From: Bacteroidales bacterium
Lineage (GTDB): Bacteria > Bacteroidota > Bacteroidia > Bacteroidales > JAAUTT01
Assembly (NCBI GenBank): GCA_025361285.1
Contig: JANYAP010000195.1
Location: forward strand, 1 to 51,139
Length of the DNA: 51,139 nt
Direction of reading: 5' to 3'
Shown: one piece after another, positions 1 through 8,504 of the stretch
Layout of the letters: every line of letters starts with the position of its first letter
How positions within the stretch are numbered: the stretch's first letter is position 1
Position numbers and translations under genes: made by a program
The notes under the pieces: generated by a model
Database searches by the model: none
What the model was told of the DNA's origin: nothing
What the model saw: only the letters and a program-made list of their open reading frames with translations

Positions 1-529
1 CTCCAACCCAGTCGCAACAAGGTACACCGCCATCAACTTTAGCAGCAATGGCTTGGAATATAGGTTTTACACTTGGCCAAGCAGCAAGTGAGCCTCCTGG
101 CATAATAGATGGACCAAGTAGGGCACCCTCTTCGCCACCCGAAACACCTGTGCCGATATACAGTAAGCCTTTACTTTCCAAATATGCTGTACGGCGGTTA
201 GTATCAGGAAAATGTGTGTTTCCACCATCAATAATAATGTCGCCTTTGGAAAGATGTGGAATGAGCAAATCGATAAACTCATCGACAGGCTTACCAGCTT
301 TTACCATTAACATTACTTTGCGAGGTAGCTGTAAAGATGCAACTAACTCTTCAATAGTTTTAGTGCCAATCACTTTTTTTCCTTTTCCACGTCCAGCAAC
401 GAAGTTTTCTACTTTATCAACCGAGCGGTTAAAAACACTAACCTGAAAACCTTTGCTTTCCATGTTAAGCACTAAGTTTTCGCCCATTACGGCAAGTCCA
501 ACTAATCCAATATCCGAAAGTTTGTTCAT
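1..529 (-). CDS. gnd: 6-phosphogluconate dehydrogenase, decarboxylating (3' part outside window)
   Basis: Oxidises and decarboxylates 6-phosphogluconate to ribulose 5-phosphate with NADP+ in the cytosolic pentose phosphate pathway. Only the first 176 codons are present; the gene runs off the left edge (family length is about 470-490 residues). The Rossmann motif GLVGLAVMGENLVLN lies at residues 8-22, NRS follows near residue 35 where the NADP phosphate is bound, and DGGNTHF and the substrate-binding GTGVSGGEEGALLGPS/MPGG region are recognisable further on. The ATG at 527-529 is the first in frame and gives a standard N-terminus. It is transcribed away from pdxB's 3' end, in the same direction as pdxB. 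Identification is firm although the gene is partial. Confidence 0.95.
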   Translation of the reverse strand, partial: MNKLSDIGLVGLAVMGENLVLNMESKGFQVSVFNRSVDKVENFVAGRGKGKKVIGTKTIEELVASLQLPRKVMLMVKAGKPVDEFIDLLIPHLSKGDIIIDGGNTHFPDTNRRTAYLESKGLLYIGTGVSGGEEGALLGPSIMPGGSLAAWPSVKPIFQAIAAKVDGGVPCCDWVG

Positions 530-613
530 AAAATTTAATAAATTAAGTTTCCGTGTGCGCAAACGGTTTACGTGTGTGCAAATTTATAGTTTTACAATTA
601 AGTATTTATCTTT

Positions 614-1741
614 TTACGAAATTATTTTAAAGCCTAGCCCCGACAGTGCTTTTTTAGCATCTATACTGCTGTTTATTAGCGAAATACTATATGAATCAAA
701 TTCGCGTCGAAGTGGATAATTACCGCGTTGCTTTTCGAATGTGGTTGGCGATGTTCGCAAACGGATATCGTCGTCAATAACATTAAATGTTTCTGTAATA
801 GCTTCAATTATAATTTGTTGAGTTGTTTTATTACTACAATTAATTATGAGGTTACTATTTTGAGGTATTGGAATATCTTCGGCAAACCAACGGTTTAAAG
901 GCAGTTTAAAGTGTTTCGACAATGCTTGCACACTCATAGTTGTGCCCTTTGCTTTACCGTCGGCAGAATAACCTGCAATATGTGGAGTAGCAATATCGAG
1001 CAGTTCCATCAATTCAGTATCGATATCAGGTTCGTTTTCCCAAACATCTAATACGGCACCGGCTATTTTCTTTTCATTTAAAAACGATTTAAGTGCCAAA
1101 TTATCAACTACTTCTCCACGCGAACTATTTATTAATAAAGTGTTTGGGAGAAGTTTTTGAAGCAAGTTTTCGTTGAACAAATGAAATGTTTTATCAGCTC
1201 CAGTGATGTTTAATGGTACATGGCAGGTAATAATATCGCATTCGCGAACTATACCTTCGAGAGATACAAAGCCGCATTGCCCAGTTTCTCTTACACGTGG
1301 AGGATCGCAAAGCAACACCCTCATACCTAGCCATTCGCCAAGTTTAACAATTTTTTTACCTACATTTCCAACGCCAACAACCCCTAACGATCTGTCGGGA
1401 AAATTGAAGTTGTGTTTTTGTGCTAAATTAACCAAAACCGATGCAATATACTGATATACAGAACCTGAGTTGCATCCTAGTGCATTAGTCCAAAAAATGT
1501 TGTTTTTCTTACAATAATCAGTATCGATATGGTCGAAACCAATAGTTGCCGTAGCTATAAACTTCACGGAAGTACCTTCGAGTAATTGCTTATTGCATTT
1601 AGTACGGGTTCGGGTAATAAGTGCATCGGCATCAGTAAGATGCTGCTTATTAATATCTTCGCCAGGAAGATAAACAACATCGGCAAATGGTTCTAACACT
1701 CCCTTTAAATATGGAATTTTATTATCGGTAACAACTTTCAT
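614..1741 (-). CDS. pdxB: erythronate-4-phosphate dehydrogenase
   Basis: Catalyses the second step of the DXP-dependent pyridoxal phosphate pathway, oxidising 4-phosphoerythronate. At 375 residues it has the length of PdxB, longer than ordinary D-2-hydroxyacid dehydrogenases because of the C-terminal dimerisation domain (about residues 285-375). The NAD-binding GVGNVG is at 123-128 and the catalytic Arg-Glu-His triad of the family is visible as R208 (SSRGE), E237 (DVWENEP) and H254 (ATPHIAG). Other genes of the same route, pdxJ and dxs, lie elsewhere in this window but not in one operon. The ATG at 1739-1741 fits the usual N-terminus. Function is well supported. Confidence 0.94.
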   Translation of the reverse strand: MKVVTDNKIPYLKGVLEPFADVVYLPGEDINKQHLTDADALITRTRTKCNKQLLEGTSVKFIATATIGFDHIDTDYCKKNNIFWTNALGCNSGSVYQYIASVLVNLAQKHNFNFPDRSLGVVGVGNVGKKIVKLGEWLGMRVLLCDPPRVRETGQCGFVSLEGIVRECDIITCHVPLNITGADKTFHLFNENLLQKLLPNTLLINSSRGEVVDNLALKSFLNEKKIAGAVLDVWENEPDIDTELMELLDIATPHIAGYSADGKAKGTTMSVQALSKHFKLPLNRWFAEDIPIPQNSNLIINCSNKTTQQIIIEAITETFNVIDDDIRLRTSPTTFEKQRGNYPLRREFDSYSISLINSSIDAKKALSGLGFKIIS

Positions 1742-1788
1742 TGGCGTTTATATTTTGATAATGCATGAGTTACGTATATGTATAGAAA

Positions 1789-1839
1789 AACCTTATTACC
1801 TTATTGGGTTAATAACCAAATAAATAAGGTAGTAAGGTT
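1789..1839 (-). terminator. 17-bp hairpin between the LRR gene and pdxB
   Basis: The arms AACCTTATTACCTTATT and AATAAGGTAGTAAGGTT are complementary apart from one position that allows a G-U pair. They enclose a small second hairpin (GGTT-AATA-ACC). The structure sits 28 bp beyond the stop of the LRR gene and before pdxB, so it probably ends LRR transcription. There is no clear T-run, so the mechanism is uncertain. Confidence 0.5.
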
Positions 1840-1866
1840 GTGTATTACTATTGTATTCGCCGCCAC

Positions 1867-2862
1867 TTAGAAAATATCGTCATCCTCTTCAACTGGTGCT
1901 TTTGCTTCTCCAGGAACAATTTTGAGGCTTTTTATATAATTATCAATTTTTTCGGGATATTTAATAGTTAAAAAGGTTTCGAACTTGCCTGTTTTACGAA
2001 TTTCCTCATCGCCATTTTTCGTCGACACGTATTTAATTATTTCGCGTTTTAGGTTTGGGTCGGCACCATTTTTCAATAGTAAATCTATCATTTCTATACT
2101 TTTAACCTCGAAAAGTGGTGTAGTAAATAACTGCGACCGAAACGATTTTAGTATAAAGTTAACATTGGACCCCTGAAAAATAAGCCTTTCCGATAATTGC
2201 ACATTATTAGAGAAAACGGCCATTATCAATGCCTTATTAAGTTTTTCGGTATCGAACGAATTGTACATATCCTTTATTTTAGGCAGCTTCGACACTACCT
2301 TGGGGATAAGTTCAAATTTGTTTAGCCACAGTTCGAGTTCCAAAATATTAACTAAATTCTCGAACTCGTCGGGTAATTTCGCTAACTTATTAAGAGCCAT
2401 ATTTAAACGCTTAATGTTGAGAAGGTTACAAACTTCGCGAGGCATTATTTCAATTTGATTCGCAAATAGATTTAAGTCGGTAAGGTTGGTAAGATTACCA
2501 ATTGCCGAAGGAATACTTTTAATCATATTCGCCTCCAAATTAAGTATTTCTAACTTACGAATTTGAAAAATAGGCTCGGGGATAGCAGTAAATAAATTAT
2601 AGCCAAGGTTTAGCAATTCCAGATTAACAATTTTTGTTAAGGCTTTTGGCAGCTTTGTTAAATTATTATTCGATAGATTAATTTCTTTCAGGTTTACAAG
2701 GCAACCTATTTCTTCGGGAAGTTGGGTTATTCCTCTGAAGCTTAAGTCGAGCTTGGTAATATTTAAAGCTTCGCTTGGATCCAAGGGTACGTTAATTCTA
2801 AGACCTCTTAACCAATATATTATCACTTTCAGCTTTTGCTCTGGAGATTTTGAAAAAAGCAT
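1867..2862 (-). CDS. cytoplasmic leucine-rich repeat plus ankyrin-like protein
   Basis: A 331-residue protein without signal peptide or membrane segment. Residues about 30-200 form seven 23-residue leucine-rich repeats of the bacterial type (LxxLNLxxNxLxxLPxxIxxLxNL). Residues about 205-275 switch to ankyrin-like helices, ending in TTPLFEVKSIEMIDLLLKNG followed by ADPN, which is a textbook ankyrin turn. A short acidic tail (EEDDDIF) closes the protein. Both repeat types are protein-binding scaffolds, so a partner-binding role is likely, but no partner is visible. It lies between pdxB and the Fic gene in the same orientation, separated from each by over 120 bp. Exact function unknown; combining the two repeat types in one small protein is uncommon. 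Confidence 0.8.
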   Translation of the reverse strand: MLFSKSPEQKLKVIIYWLRGLRINVPLDPSEALNITKLDLSFRGITQLPEEIGCLVNLKEINLSNNNLTKLPKALTKIVNLELLNLGYNLFTAIPEPIFQIRKLEILNLEANMIKSIPSAIGNLTNLTDLNLFANQIEIMPREVCNLLNIKRLNMALNKLAKLPDEFENLVNILELELWLNKFELIPKVVSKLPKIKDMYNSFDTEKLNKALIMAVFSNNVQLSERLIFQGSNVNFILKSFRSQLFTTPLFEVKSIEMIDLLLKNGADPNLKREIIKYVSTKNGDEEIRKTGKFETFLTIKYPEKIDNYIKSLKIVPGEAKAPVEEDDDIF

Positions 2863-3075
2863 ATTATTTGTGTTTCGTTAATTAATACTAGCTATTAAAT
2901 CTATTGGTTTTCAAAAATTAATTAAATATACTAAATTTTTGAGAATTAATAAAACTTTTTTTGCAATTATCGCGTTTCTTAGCTTACACTGCATATATTC
3001 AACAACTTACATTGATGCTGAGGCAAATGCGGTTGCCATATTTACAAATTGGTGATGTGATAGGCGCACTGGTAG

Positions 3076-4173
3076 CTATATAGTAAGTTCGTAATTTGTA
3101 CTTCGACCTCCTTGCAAACTTTTCACCACAATTCCCTTTTCAATCAAGTCTTGAATGTCGCGCAAAGCAGTATCTTGTGAGCATTTTCCAATCTTTGCCC
3201 ATTTTGAAGTGTTTAGAGCTCCTTCAAAATCGTCCATTAGCATATTCAGAATTTTTCTTTGTCTGTCGTTTATGTTAACTCTTGAGTGTTTTATCCAAAA
3301 TGAGTGCTTATAAATTACTTTCTCAAGAAGCTTTTCAGAATTATCGATAGCGTGCATTAAACAATTCAAAAACCATTCGAGCCAGCACGTAATATCCAAA
3401 CCGCTTCTTTGAATCTTTTCCAATATGTCATAATAGGAATTTCTTTCTTTACGAATTTGAGTCGACATGCTATAAAATCTATACGATTGTTCGTCAGAAC
3501 GAGCTAGTAACATATCACTTAGTGCTCTTGATATTCTTCCGTTTCCATCTTCAAAGGGGTGGATTGTAACAAACCATAAATGTGCAATAGCCGCTTTAAT
3601 AACCAAGTCGGTATTTTGTTCCAAATTAAACCAATCTAAGAAAATTCGCATTTCATTTTCAATTTGAGCCGCTGGGGGTGCTTGGTAATGAACTTTTTCT
3701 TTTCCCAACGCTCCTGAAACAACCTGCATCGGTCCTGTTGAATCGTTACGCCAGTTTCCTGCAATTATTTTATACATTCCACTTTGTGCCGTTTGGAATA
3801 GTGAAATATGCCAAGAAAATAGTCGTTCTTTATTCAGTTCTTTGTCATAGTTCTTGGTTGCGTCAAGCATCAAATCGACAATTCCGTCAACATTACGTTC
3901 AGAATACACTAATCCTGATATTTCAAGCCCTAATCGTCGCGCAATTGACGACCTAACTTGTTCTCTGTCTAAAAATTCACCCTCTATTTCAGTTGATTTT
4001 ATAATCTCCTGTGTTAAAATTTCGAGATTAGCTTCATTGCGAAGTTCAAACCCCAATGCTACCATTTTACCTATTAACTTGCCTTGTTTGTTTCTTACAT
4101 AGGAAAGCAATGGCATAAGCTGTTCGCTATTCCATTTAAAGATTGGCCAGTTTTGATTGTTGTATAAATACAT
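3076..4173 (-). CDS. Fic family protein (probable AMP transferase) with DUF4172-type N-terminus
   Basis: Fic enzymes usually transfer AMP from ATP to a hydroxyl side chain of a target protein. The complete active-site motif HPFEDGNGRISR is at residues 205-216, with the catalytic His first. The class II inhibitory motif (S/T)xxxE(G/N) is present as STEIEG at 60-65, so the enzyme should be held off by its own Glu64 until relieved. Residues 1-85 match the DUF4172-like N-terminal domain, and residues about 300-365 look like a winged helix-turn-helix. The size (365) fits family members such as SoFic. No toxin-antitoxin partner gene is adjacent, which fits an intramolecular inhibitor. The target is unknown. 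Confidence 0.92.
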   Translation of the reverse strand: MYLYNNQNWPIFKWNSEQLMPLLSYVRNKQGKLIGKMVALGFELRNEANLEILTQEIIKSTEIEGEFLDREQVRSSIARRLGLEISGLVYSERNVDGIVDLMLDATKNYDKELNKERLFSWHISLFQTAQSGMYKIIAGNWRNDSTGPMQVVSGALGKEKVHYQAPPAAQIENEMRIFLDWFNLEQNTDLVIKAAIAHLWFVTIHPFEDGNGRISRALSDMLLARSDEQSYRFYSMSTQIRKERNSYYDILEKIQRSGLDITCWLEWFLNCLMHAIDNSEKLLEKVIYKHSFWIKHSRVNINDRQRKILNMLMDDFEGALNTSKWAKIGKCSQDTALRDIQDLIEKGIVVKSLQGGRSTNYELTI

Positions 4174-4177
4174 ATCT

Positions 4178-4274
4178 TTTCTCCGCTAATTATGCGGCTA
4201 AAATAGGGTTTATTCTCCGCATGACAAAATTATATCCGCACAAAATGCGTATAAAACTGTGTTTATTCTCCACA
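4178..4274 (-). promoter_or_regulatory. repeat-rich promoter region of the Fic gene
   Basis: On the coding strand two near-identical words, TGTGGAGAATAAAC and TGCGGAGAATAAAC, are 53 bp apart, and a shorter third one (AGCGGAGAA) lies at the start codon. ATGCGG and CCGCAT form an inverted pair (4192-4197 with 4217-4222). A TAATTTTG element (4225-4232) matches the Bacteroidetes -7 box and sits between the repeats. This layout suggests an operator, possibly bound by the winged-helix part of the Fic protein itself; that link is inference. Confidence 0.5.
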
Positions 4275-4289
4275 TCTTCGTTTTTTGCC

Positions 4290-5009
4290 CTAAAGTTTTA
4301 TTGGCTTTCCCCAGATAAACGCACTATCGATTGTTACCGTTGGGTTGTTTTTGTAGTATATATTGCTGTTACTCTCGTACTTAATGCTCAATTTATCCGA
4401 TACGTTCACATACACATCGCCCCAGCCACGCTGCCGCACAAAGCAGTTGACAGCCAGCAAACTGTCGGCAAATATTTTACTACTCCCACCAGCCCAAATT
4501 TCGCAATAATTGCACTTACCAACTACTTTATAGAAACCGAAACTATCGGCACCCATAAATATGCCACAATAATCGGATTCTACCGCAGCATCTACCTCAC
4601 AGAATTTGCCCCAATCGACAAACTGAAAATAATTTGCCTTGAAAACGCCCTTGGTGGTGAAATGTAAAGGTTGGTATGCGTAAATTATTAAGTCCTGATT
4701 TATATGTAGTTCGAGTTGAATTTTTTCGTATCGGCGCGACCATTCATATTTTGCATTATGGCTAATATATACAACACCATCACGTTCTTCGATAGTTACT
4801 GCTTTTTGCAGATTTTCGCCACAAGTAACAAGTACCTTATTAATAGTATCGTTAACCGCTGTTACTTGGAATATGCTGTTTGTTTCGATTCGCGAAAACG
4901 CTTGTTTTATAACAACCTCGTTAGTAGTTGTTTCCCCACCATTGAATAGGCCGTTTTTTTCGCAGGAAACTAAAAAAAACAATAATATAATGAATCGAAA
5001 AATAATCAT
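4290..5009 (-). CDS. lipoprotein with DUF2807 (GIN)-like beta-helix
   Basis: A 239-residue exported protein. The chosen ATG (5007-5009) gives a clean lipoprotein signal, MIIFRFIILLFFLVSC, with the lipobox Cys at 16; an upstream in-frame ATG would add 16 polar residues and overlap the preceding gene. The body alternates short strands and turns with repeated segments (FSRIETNSIFQVTA, VTIEERDGVVYIS, CNYCEIWAGGSSKIFADSL) typical of the DUF2807 head domain, a surface beta-helix of unknown role. It follows the PagL-like gene by 17 bp and is probably co-transcribed with it, which points to an envelope role. Confidence 0.75.
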   Translation of the reverse strand: MIIFRFIILLFFLVSCEKNGLFNGGETTTNEVVIKQAFSRIETNSIFQVTAVNDTINKVLVTCGENLQKAVTIEERDGVVYISHNAKYEWSRRYEKIQLELHINQDLIIYAYQPLHFTTKGVFKANYFQFVDWGKFCEVDAAVESDYCGIFMGADSFGFYKVVGKCNYCEIWAGGSSKIFADSLLAVNCFVRQRGWGDVYVNVSDKLSIKYESNSNIYYKNNPTVTIDSAFIWGKPIKL

Positions 5010-5026
5010 GTGTAAGTGCTTAATAA

Positions 5027-6157
5027 TTAATACTTCCAACGGTAGCCTATTCCCCACTCAATAAAATCGGCCATAGCAGCCCAATGTGCTTTTATGGTTA
5101 CGGCGGCAAGCAAACAAGGCGATATTTGATATCGTATGCCTATTCTATTGCTCATAACACCCGAGTTAGAATAGCTATTTTTTAAATATATTCCTGGCTG
5201 TATTACGTATGACAATTTTCCCATTCGTAGCTCGTACGACAAATTGGCTGCAACCCTAACTAAATCGGTACGCGAGGCGGTATCGTTAAGTAACTCTATT
5301 TTCTTTTGTAACGATGGATCGTAGTAAATATTTATTGAACTTCCTAACATGCTTGTTTGGGATATTTCGCGACTATATTCCACTGATAATGCGAGCGGTG
5401 TGTACTTTTGCTTATATTGCTGCGAAAACTGTTTTCGACCTAAACCTCCCATTAACAACCAATAATTTCGTTTGCGCTCTTTGGAAATATCGGTTTTAAT
5501 AAATTCGCTTGTATTAGGCTTATTTATAATATATTGAACACCCCCCGAAACTGTGAATAAGTTTAATCCTTTGTTAGGTTCCTGATAATTTCCGTTTGAT
5601 GCATGAATAACGCCTAACCCAATTTTGAAGTATGTTTTGTCGTTTATTCGCGCTAATCCATTCAAGCTATAATGTATATAAACATTTAATTTTGAACCTA
5701 TTGCCATATCGAAGTAGTTATTATCATTATCATAACGCTTTGTTATATAACTAATTCCAAACGAAATACTATTTCCAAAATTAAACCGTGGATTTCCCTT
5801 AATAAAATATCTATCAACATATCCGTAAAGTGCGTTCATTTTGCCGTAAACCAAGTTGTTACCAAGCCCCGAACGATAAAACCCTACCCCAATTTTCGGA
5901 TAATTATAATACCGATGCCATTGTTTTTCTCCTTTCGTAACAACGCCAACATTTAATTGATAACCAGTTACATGATCGTTAATAAAGTACGATATGTATT
6001 CCTTATGAGGCGTAACAAACCCATAATGAAGCGTTCCATCAACATAAAGCCTACTTGTAAAATTGGCGCTTTGCGCAAAGCCAACCGACGCAATTAGCTG
6101 CATAAGAACGCAAAAGGCTTTAACACGTTTTGCTACAATATTTACGTTATTACCCAT
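5027..6157 (-). CDS. PagL-like / acyloxyacyl hydrolase family outer-membrane protein
   Basis: A 376-residue protein with a signal peptide (cut after GFAQS, about residue 30) and many amphipathic strands ending in an aromatic residue, GIGYRWKY, as in outer-membrane barrels. The segment VIHASNGNYQEPNKGLN at 184-200 contains the His-x-Ser-Asn and PNxGLN pattern of PagL, which removes a 3-O-acyl chain from lipid A; H185 and S187 would be the catalytic pair. At the position where PagL has its catalytic Glu (12 after the Ser) there is Asn199, so activity is not certain. It is longer than PagL itself (about 170 residues) but fits the Bacteroidetes branch. First gene of a two-gene operon, divergent from pgeF. 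Confidence 0.7.
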   Translation of the reverse strand: MGNNVNIVAKRVKAFCVLMQLIASVGFAQSANFTSRLYVDGTLHYGFVTPHKEYISYFINDHVTGYQLNVGVVTKGEKQWHRYYNYPKIGVGFYRSGLGNNLVYGKMNALYGYVDRYFIKGNPRFNFGNSISFGISYITKRYDNDNNYFDMAIGSKLNVYIHYSLNGLARINDKTYFKIGLGVIHASNGNYQEPNKGLNLFTVSGGVQYIINKPNTSEFIKTDISKERKRNYWLLMGGLGRKQFSQQYKQKYTPLALSVEYSREISQTSMLGSSINIYYDPSLQKKIELLNDTASRTDLVRVAANLSYELRMGKLSYVIQPGIYLKNSYSNSGVMSNRIGIRYQISPCLLAAVTIKAHWAAMADFIEWGIGYRWKY

Positions 6158-6172
6158 TGCGCAAAAATAGTT

Positions 6173-6180
6173 TATATTTG
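6173..6180 (+). promoter_or_regulatory. -7 element of the pgeF promoter
   Basis: TATATTTG matches the Bacteroidetes TAnnTTTG box 36 bp before the pgeF ATG. No clear TTTG is found 19-20 bp upstream, so the assignment is moderate. Confidence 0.45.
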
Positions 6181-6216
6181 TAATTCAGATGTTAAATAAT
6201 CTCATATAAAACGCTA

Positions 6217-7038
6217 ATGCAGCTAATTAAAAATGACAAATCGCCATATTTTATTTTCGATTGTTTGTCGGATTTTACCGAAATAAAACAATTTGTAACT
6301 ACAAGGCATGGAGGTGTAAGCAATGGAGCATACTCGTCATTAAATTTGGGCTTTGGCACCGACGACGATAAATTATTAGTACTGCAAAACCGACATATTT
6401 TGGCACAATCGGTTAATATTCCTCTCGAAAATTTTGTGATATCCAATCAGGTACACGGCACCAATGTTGCCGTTGTTACCAGCGAAATGATAGGTAATGG
6501 AGCGTTTACCCGCGATACGGCAATTAGTGAAACCGACGCCATGGTTACAAATGCGCCAAACGTTTGTCTGTTTGTGATGTCGGCCGATTGCGTACCACTT
6601 CTGTTCTACGACCCAGTAAAAAAAGCTATTGGCGCATGCCATGCTGGCTGGAAAGGAACTATCGACAAAGCACCATCAGCCACAATTAAAACTATGTGCA
6701 ATGCCTTTGGTAGTAGGCCAAGCGATATATTTGCGGCTATAGGACCATCAATTGGACTATGTTGCTATAATATTGGTAGCGAAGTAATTGACTCGGCACT
6801 TCGATCGTTTGGGAGTACCGACGACATAATAAAGTTTGATATTTTCAATCGGCAGCCTTATTTCGATTTGTGGACAACAAATAAAAATGTTCTTATAGAA
6901 GCAGGTATAACCAAAAGCCATATTGAACTTGCAGGCTTATGCACACATTGCAATAATACCGATTTTTTTTCGTCGCGATACGACAAAGGAATAACAGGGC
7001 GGTTTGGCGCAGGAATAATGATTGTCGTAAGACAGTAG
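6217..7038 (+). CDS. pgeF: peptidoglycan editing factor / YfiH-type purine nucleoside phosphorylase
   Basis: Member of the YfiH (former multicopper laccase) family. Characterised members act on purine nucleosides and help keep wrong amino acids out of cell-wall precursors. At 273 residues the length is normal. The metal and catalytic residues stand out: H80 in NQVHGTNV, C125 in SADCVPLL and H142 in GACHAGWKG. The next-to-last Cys/His cluster GLCTHCNNTDFFSSR is also typical. The ATG at 6217 follows a plausible -7 box. It stands alone, divergent from the PagL-like operon and convergent with the radical SAM locus; its stop is followed directly by a heptamer-repeat element. Confidence 0.92.
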   Translation: MQLIKNDKSPYFIFDCLSDFTEIKQFVTTRHGGVSNGAYSSLNLGFGTDDDKLLVLQNRHILAQSVNIPLENFVISNQVHGTNVAVVTSEMIGNGAFTRDTAISETDAMVTNAPNVCLFVMSADCVPLLFYDPVKKAIGACHAGWKGTIDKAPSATIKTMCNAFGSRPSDIFAAIGPSIGLCCYNIGSEVIDSALRSFGSTDDIIKFDIFNRQPYFDLWTTNKNVLIEAGITKSHIELAGLCTHCNNTDFFSSRYDKGITGRFGAGIMIVVRQ

Positions 7039-7042
7039 TCCT

Positions 7043-7176
7043 AAGTCGTAAGTTGATAAAAGAAAGGAGAAAGAAGAAAGAAGAAATAAAGAAAATTTAG
7101 TAGTTTAAACCTTGTGTATTAAGACTTAAGACTTGTGTCTTGTGTATTGTATCTTGTATCTTGTGACTTACGACTT
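7043..7176 (+). repeat. heptamer-repeat element with inverted arms (ACTTACG / CTTGTGT words)
   Basis: The left arm AAGTCGTAAGTTG and the right arm ACTTACGACTT are reverse complements. The right half is a run of 7-bp units (CTTGTGT, ATTAAGA, CTTAAGA, CTTGTGT, CTTGTGT, ATTGTAT, CTTGTAT, CTTGTGA, CTTACGA), and the interior is a purine-rich GAAAGAA tract. It fills the space between two convergent genes and reaches into the stop codon of the radical SAM gene. Confidence 0.75.
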
Positions 7177-8485
7177 ACTCCTCTCCTCCCCCATACAACG
7201 AAATACCCATTTCCAACAACTCCTTTACAGGACGGCAATCGGGTTTTAAAATGCTGCCGAACTGGTTTTTAGCTACCGAACCACAGCCACCGCCACATGC
7301 TAGCTGCGAGGAACAATTTGCACATTCGGCAATACTTAGCACATCGCGCTCCTCCCATTGGCATACCAAATTGTTGTTTAAACTAACCGATGGGTAAAAA
7401 GTACCAAGTTTTTCGTTGCTTTTCCCAACCGTAGCGGTGCACGAGTATATGCTTCCCGAATAATCGAAAGCCCATTCGGTTTTGCAAGCAGGACACGAAT
7501 CGAACAATGGATCGGGCAGTTTACCGTTCTCAAACAGAAATTTAGATATTGAAAAAGCTGGTTTGTGAAATTCCAGTATTTCGGGATGCAGGCATATTTG
7601 ATTGTATAGATAGCTGTAAAGTTCTATCCTACTAAACAATTTTGCGTTAGTCGCCTGACAATGATGCAGTTCGTAATTGCGCCCTAACTGCGTTTTAAAG
7701 ATAGGCGAGCTTGTCCATCCCATAGAAATTGCATAATTGGCGAGCTGCCACAAATTGCCAATATTCTCACGGTCGACCACCATTCGAAGATTAACTGGTA
7801 TATGGCTTGCAAGCAATAAGTCGATACCATTAGAAATGCGCTCGAAAGTAGGCGATTTGTCGCGCATATACCTTCTTCCGTTATGGTATTCAGCTGTGCC
7901 ATCGAGTGTTACCTGTACTTCACGCATACTTCCTTTTTTCAAAATGTCGATATATTCGCTAATGTTATAGCCATTGGTAACAACAGCTACGTCGAAATTT
8001 CGCGCCGAAGCACTTTCTATAATGTATTCAATCAGTGTTTTATGATAATTACCTGATAATAAAGGCTCGCCACCAAAAATTGTAATGTATTTCTTTCTGT
8101 CGGCAAAATTTATATCGATATAGGAAAAGAAGGCGTCGATAATTTCGGTTGAGAGTTTTATTGTAGGCGACTGGTATTCATCTTGGTAACAGTAACTACA
8201 AGCGAAATTGCAGGCATACCAAGGCACAAAAAATATTTGTATTTCGTCGATTTCGCGGTTATCGATAAAAGTTAGGTACTTATCCTTAAATAGCTTTTTT
8301 TCTTCCCGTTCGTCAACCAAATAGCCTTTAGCGGCAATCTCTTCACAATCAGTAAAATTGCCCGTAATAAACTCGTTAAACAAAGCTTCATCAATTATAT
8401 CGGCATTTCCACTTAAAGAATTGACAATAAAATAATTACTCGAATTTTTTACTTTGGAAATTATATTGTGGTTAGAGGGGGTCAT
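7175..8485 (-). CDS. radical SAM/SPASM peptide maturase
   Basis: A 436-residue radical SAM enzyme. The cluster motif CNFACSYC gives C92, C96 and C99, followed by the glycine-rich FGGEPLL. The C-terminal third (about 325-425) carries the many cysteines of a SPASM domain (SCPACK, YSCTATVGKS, CANCSSQLACGGGC, PDC), which holds extra iron-sulfur clusters in enzymes that modify peptides. The first about 70 residues (NYFIVNSLSGNADIIDEALF) resemble the leader-binding N-terminus of peptide maturases. The earlier in-frame TTG at 8506 would lie inside a hairpin, so the ATG at 8483-8485 is preferred. It follows the small Cys peptide gene at 8547-8645, its likely substrate, in an ArsR-controlled operon. 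The modification made is unknown. Confidence 0.88.
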   Translation of the reverse strand: MTPSNHNIISKVKNSSNYFIVNSLSGNADIIDEALFNEFITGNFTDCEEIAAKGYLVDEREEKKLFKDKYLTFIDNREIDEIQIFFVPWYACNFACSYCYQDEYQSPTIKLSTEIIDAFFSYIDINFADRKKYITIFGGEPLLSGNYHKTLIEYIIESASARNFDVAVVTNGYNISEYIDILKKGSMREVQVTLDGTAEYHNGRRYMRDKSPTFERISNGIDLLLASHIPVNLRMVVDRENIGNLWQLANYAISMGWTSSPIFKTQLGRNYELHHCQATNAKLFSRIELYSYLYNQICLHPEILEFHKPAFSISKFLFENGKLPDPLFDSCPACKTEWAFDYSGSIYSCTATVGKSNEKLGTFYPSVSLNNNLVCQWEERDVLSIAECANCSSQLACGGGCGSVAKNQFGSILKPDCRPVKELLEMGISLYGGGEE

Positions 8486-8504
8486 TTTGTAATATAAGGA
8501 TGAC

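Noticed and set aside
3001-3075. Short frame near the Fic stop (ends AEANAVAIFTNW)
   Set aside because: It is too short and has no start or context; it may be a remnant but cannot be supported.
4143-4667. 174-codon plus-strand frame across the Fic promoter
   Set aside because: It runs antisense through the Fic start and the DUF2807-like gene, both with strong evidence on the minus strand.
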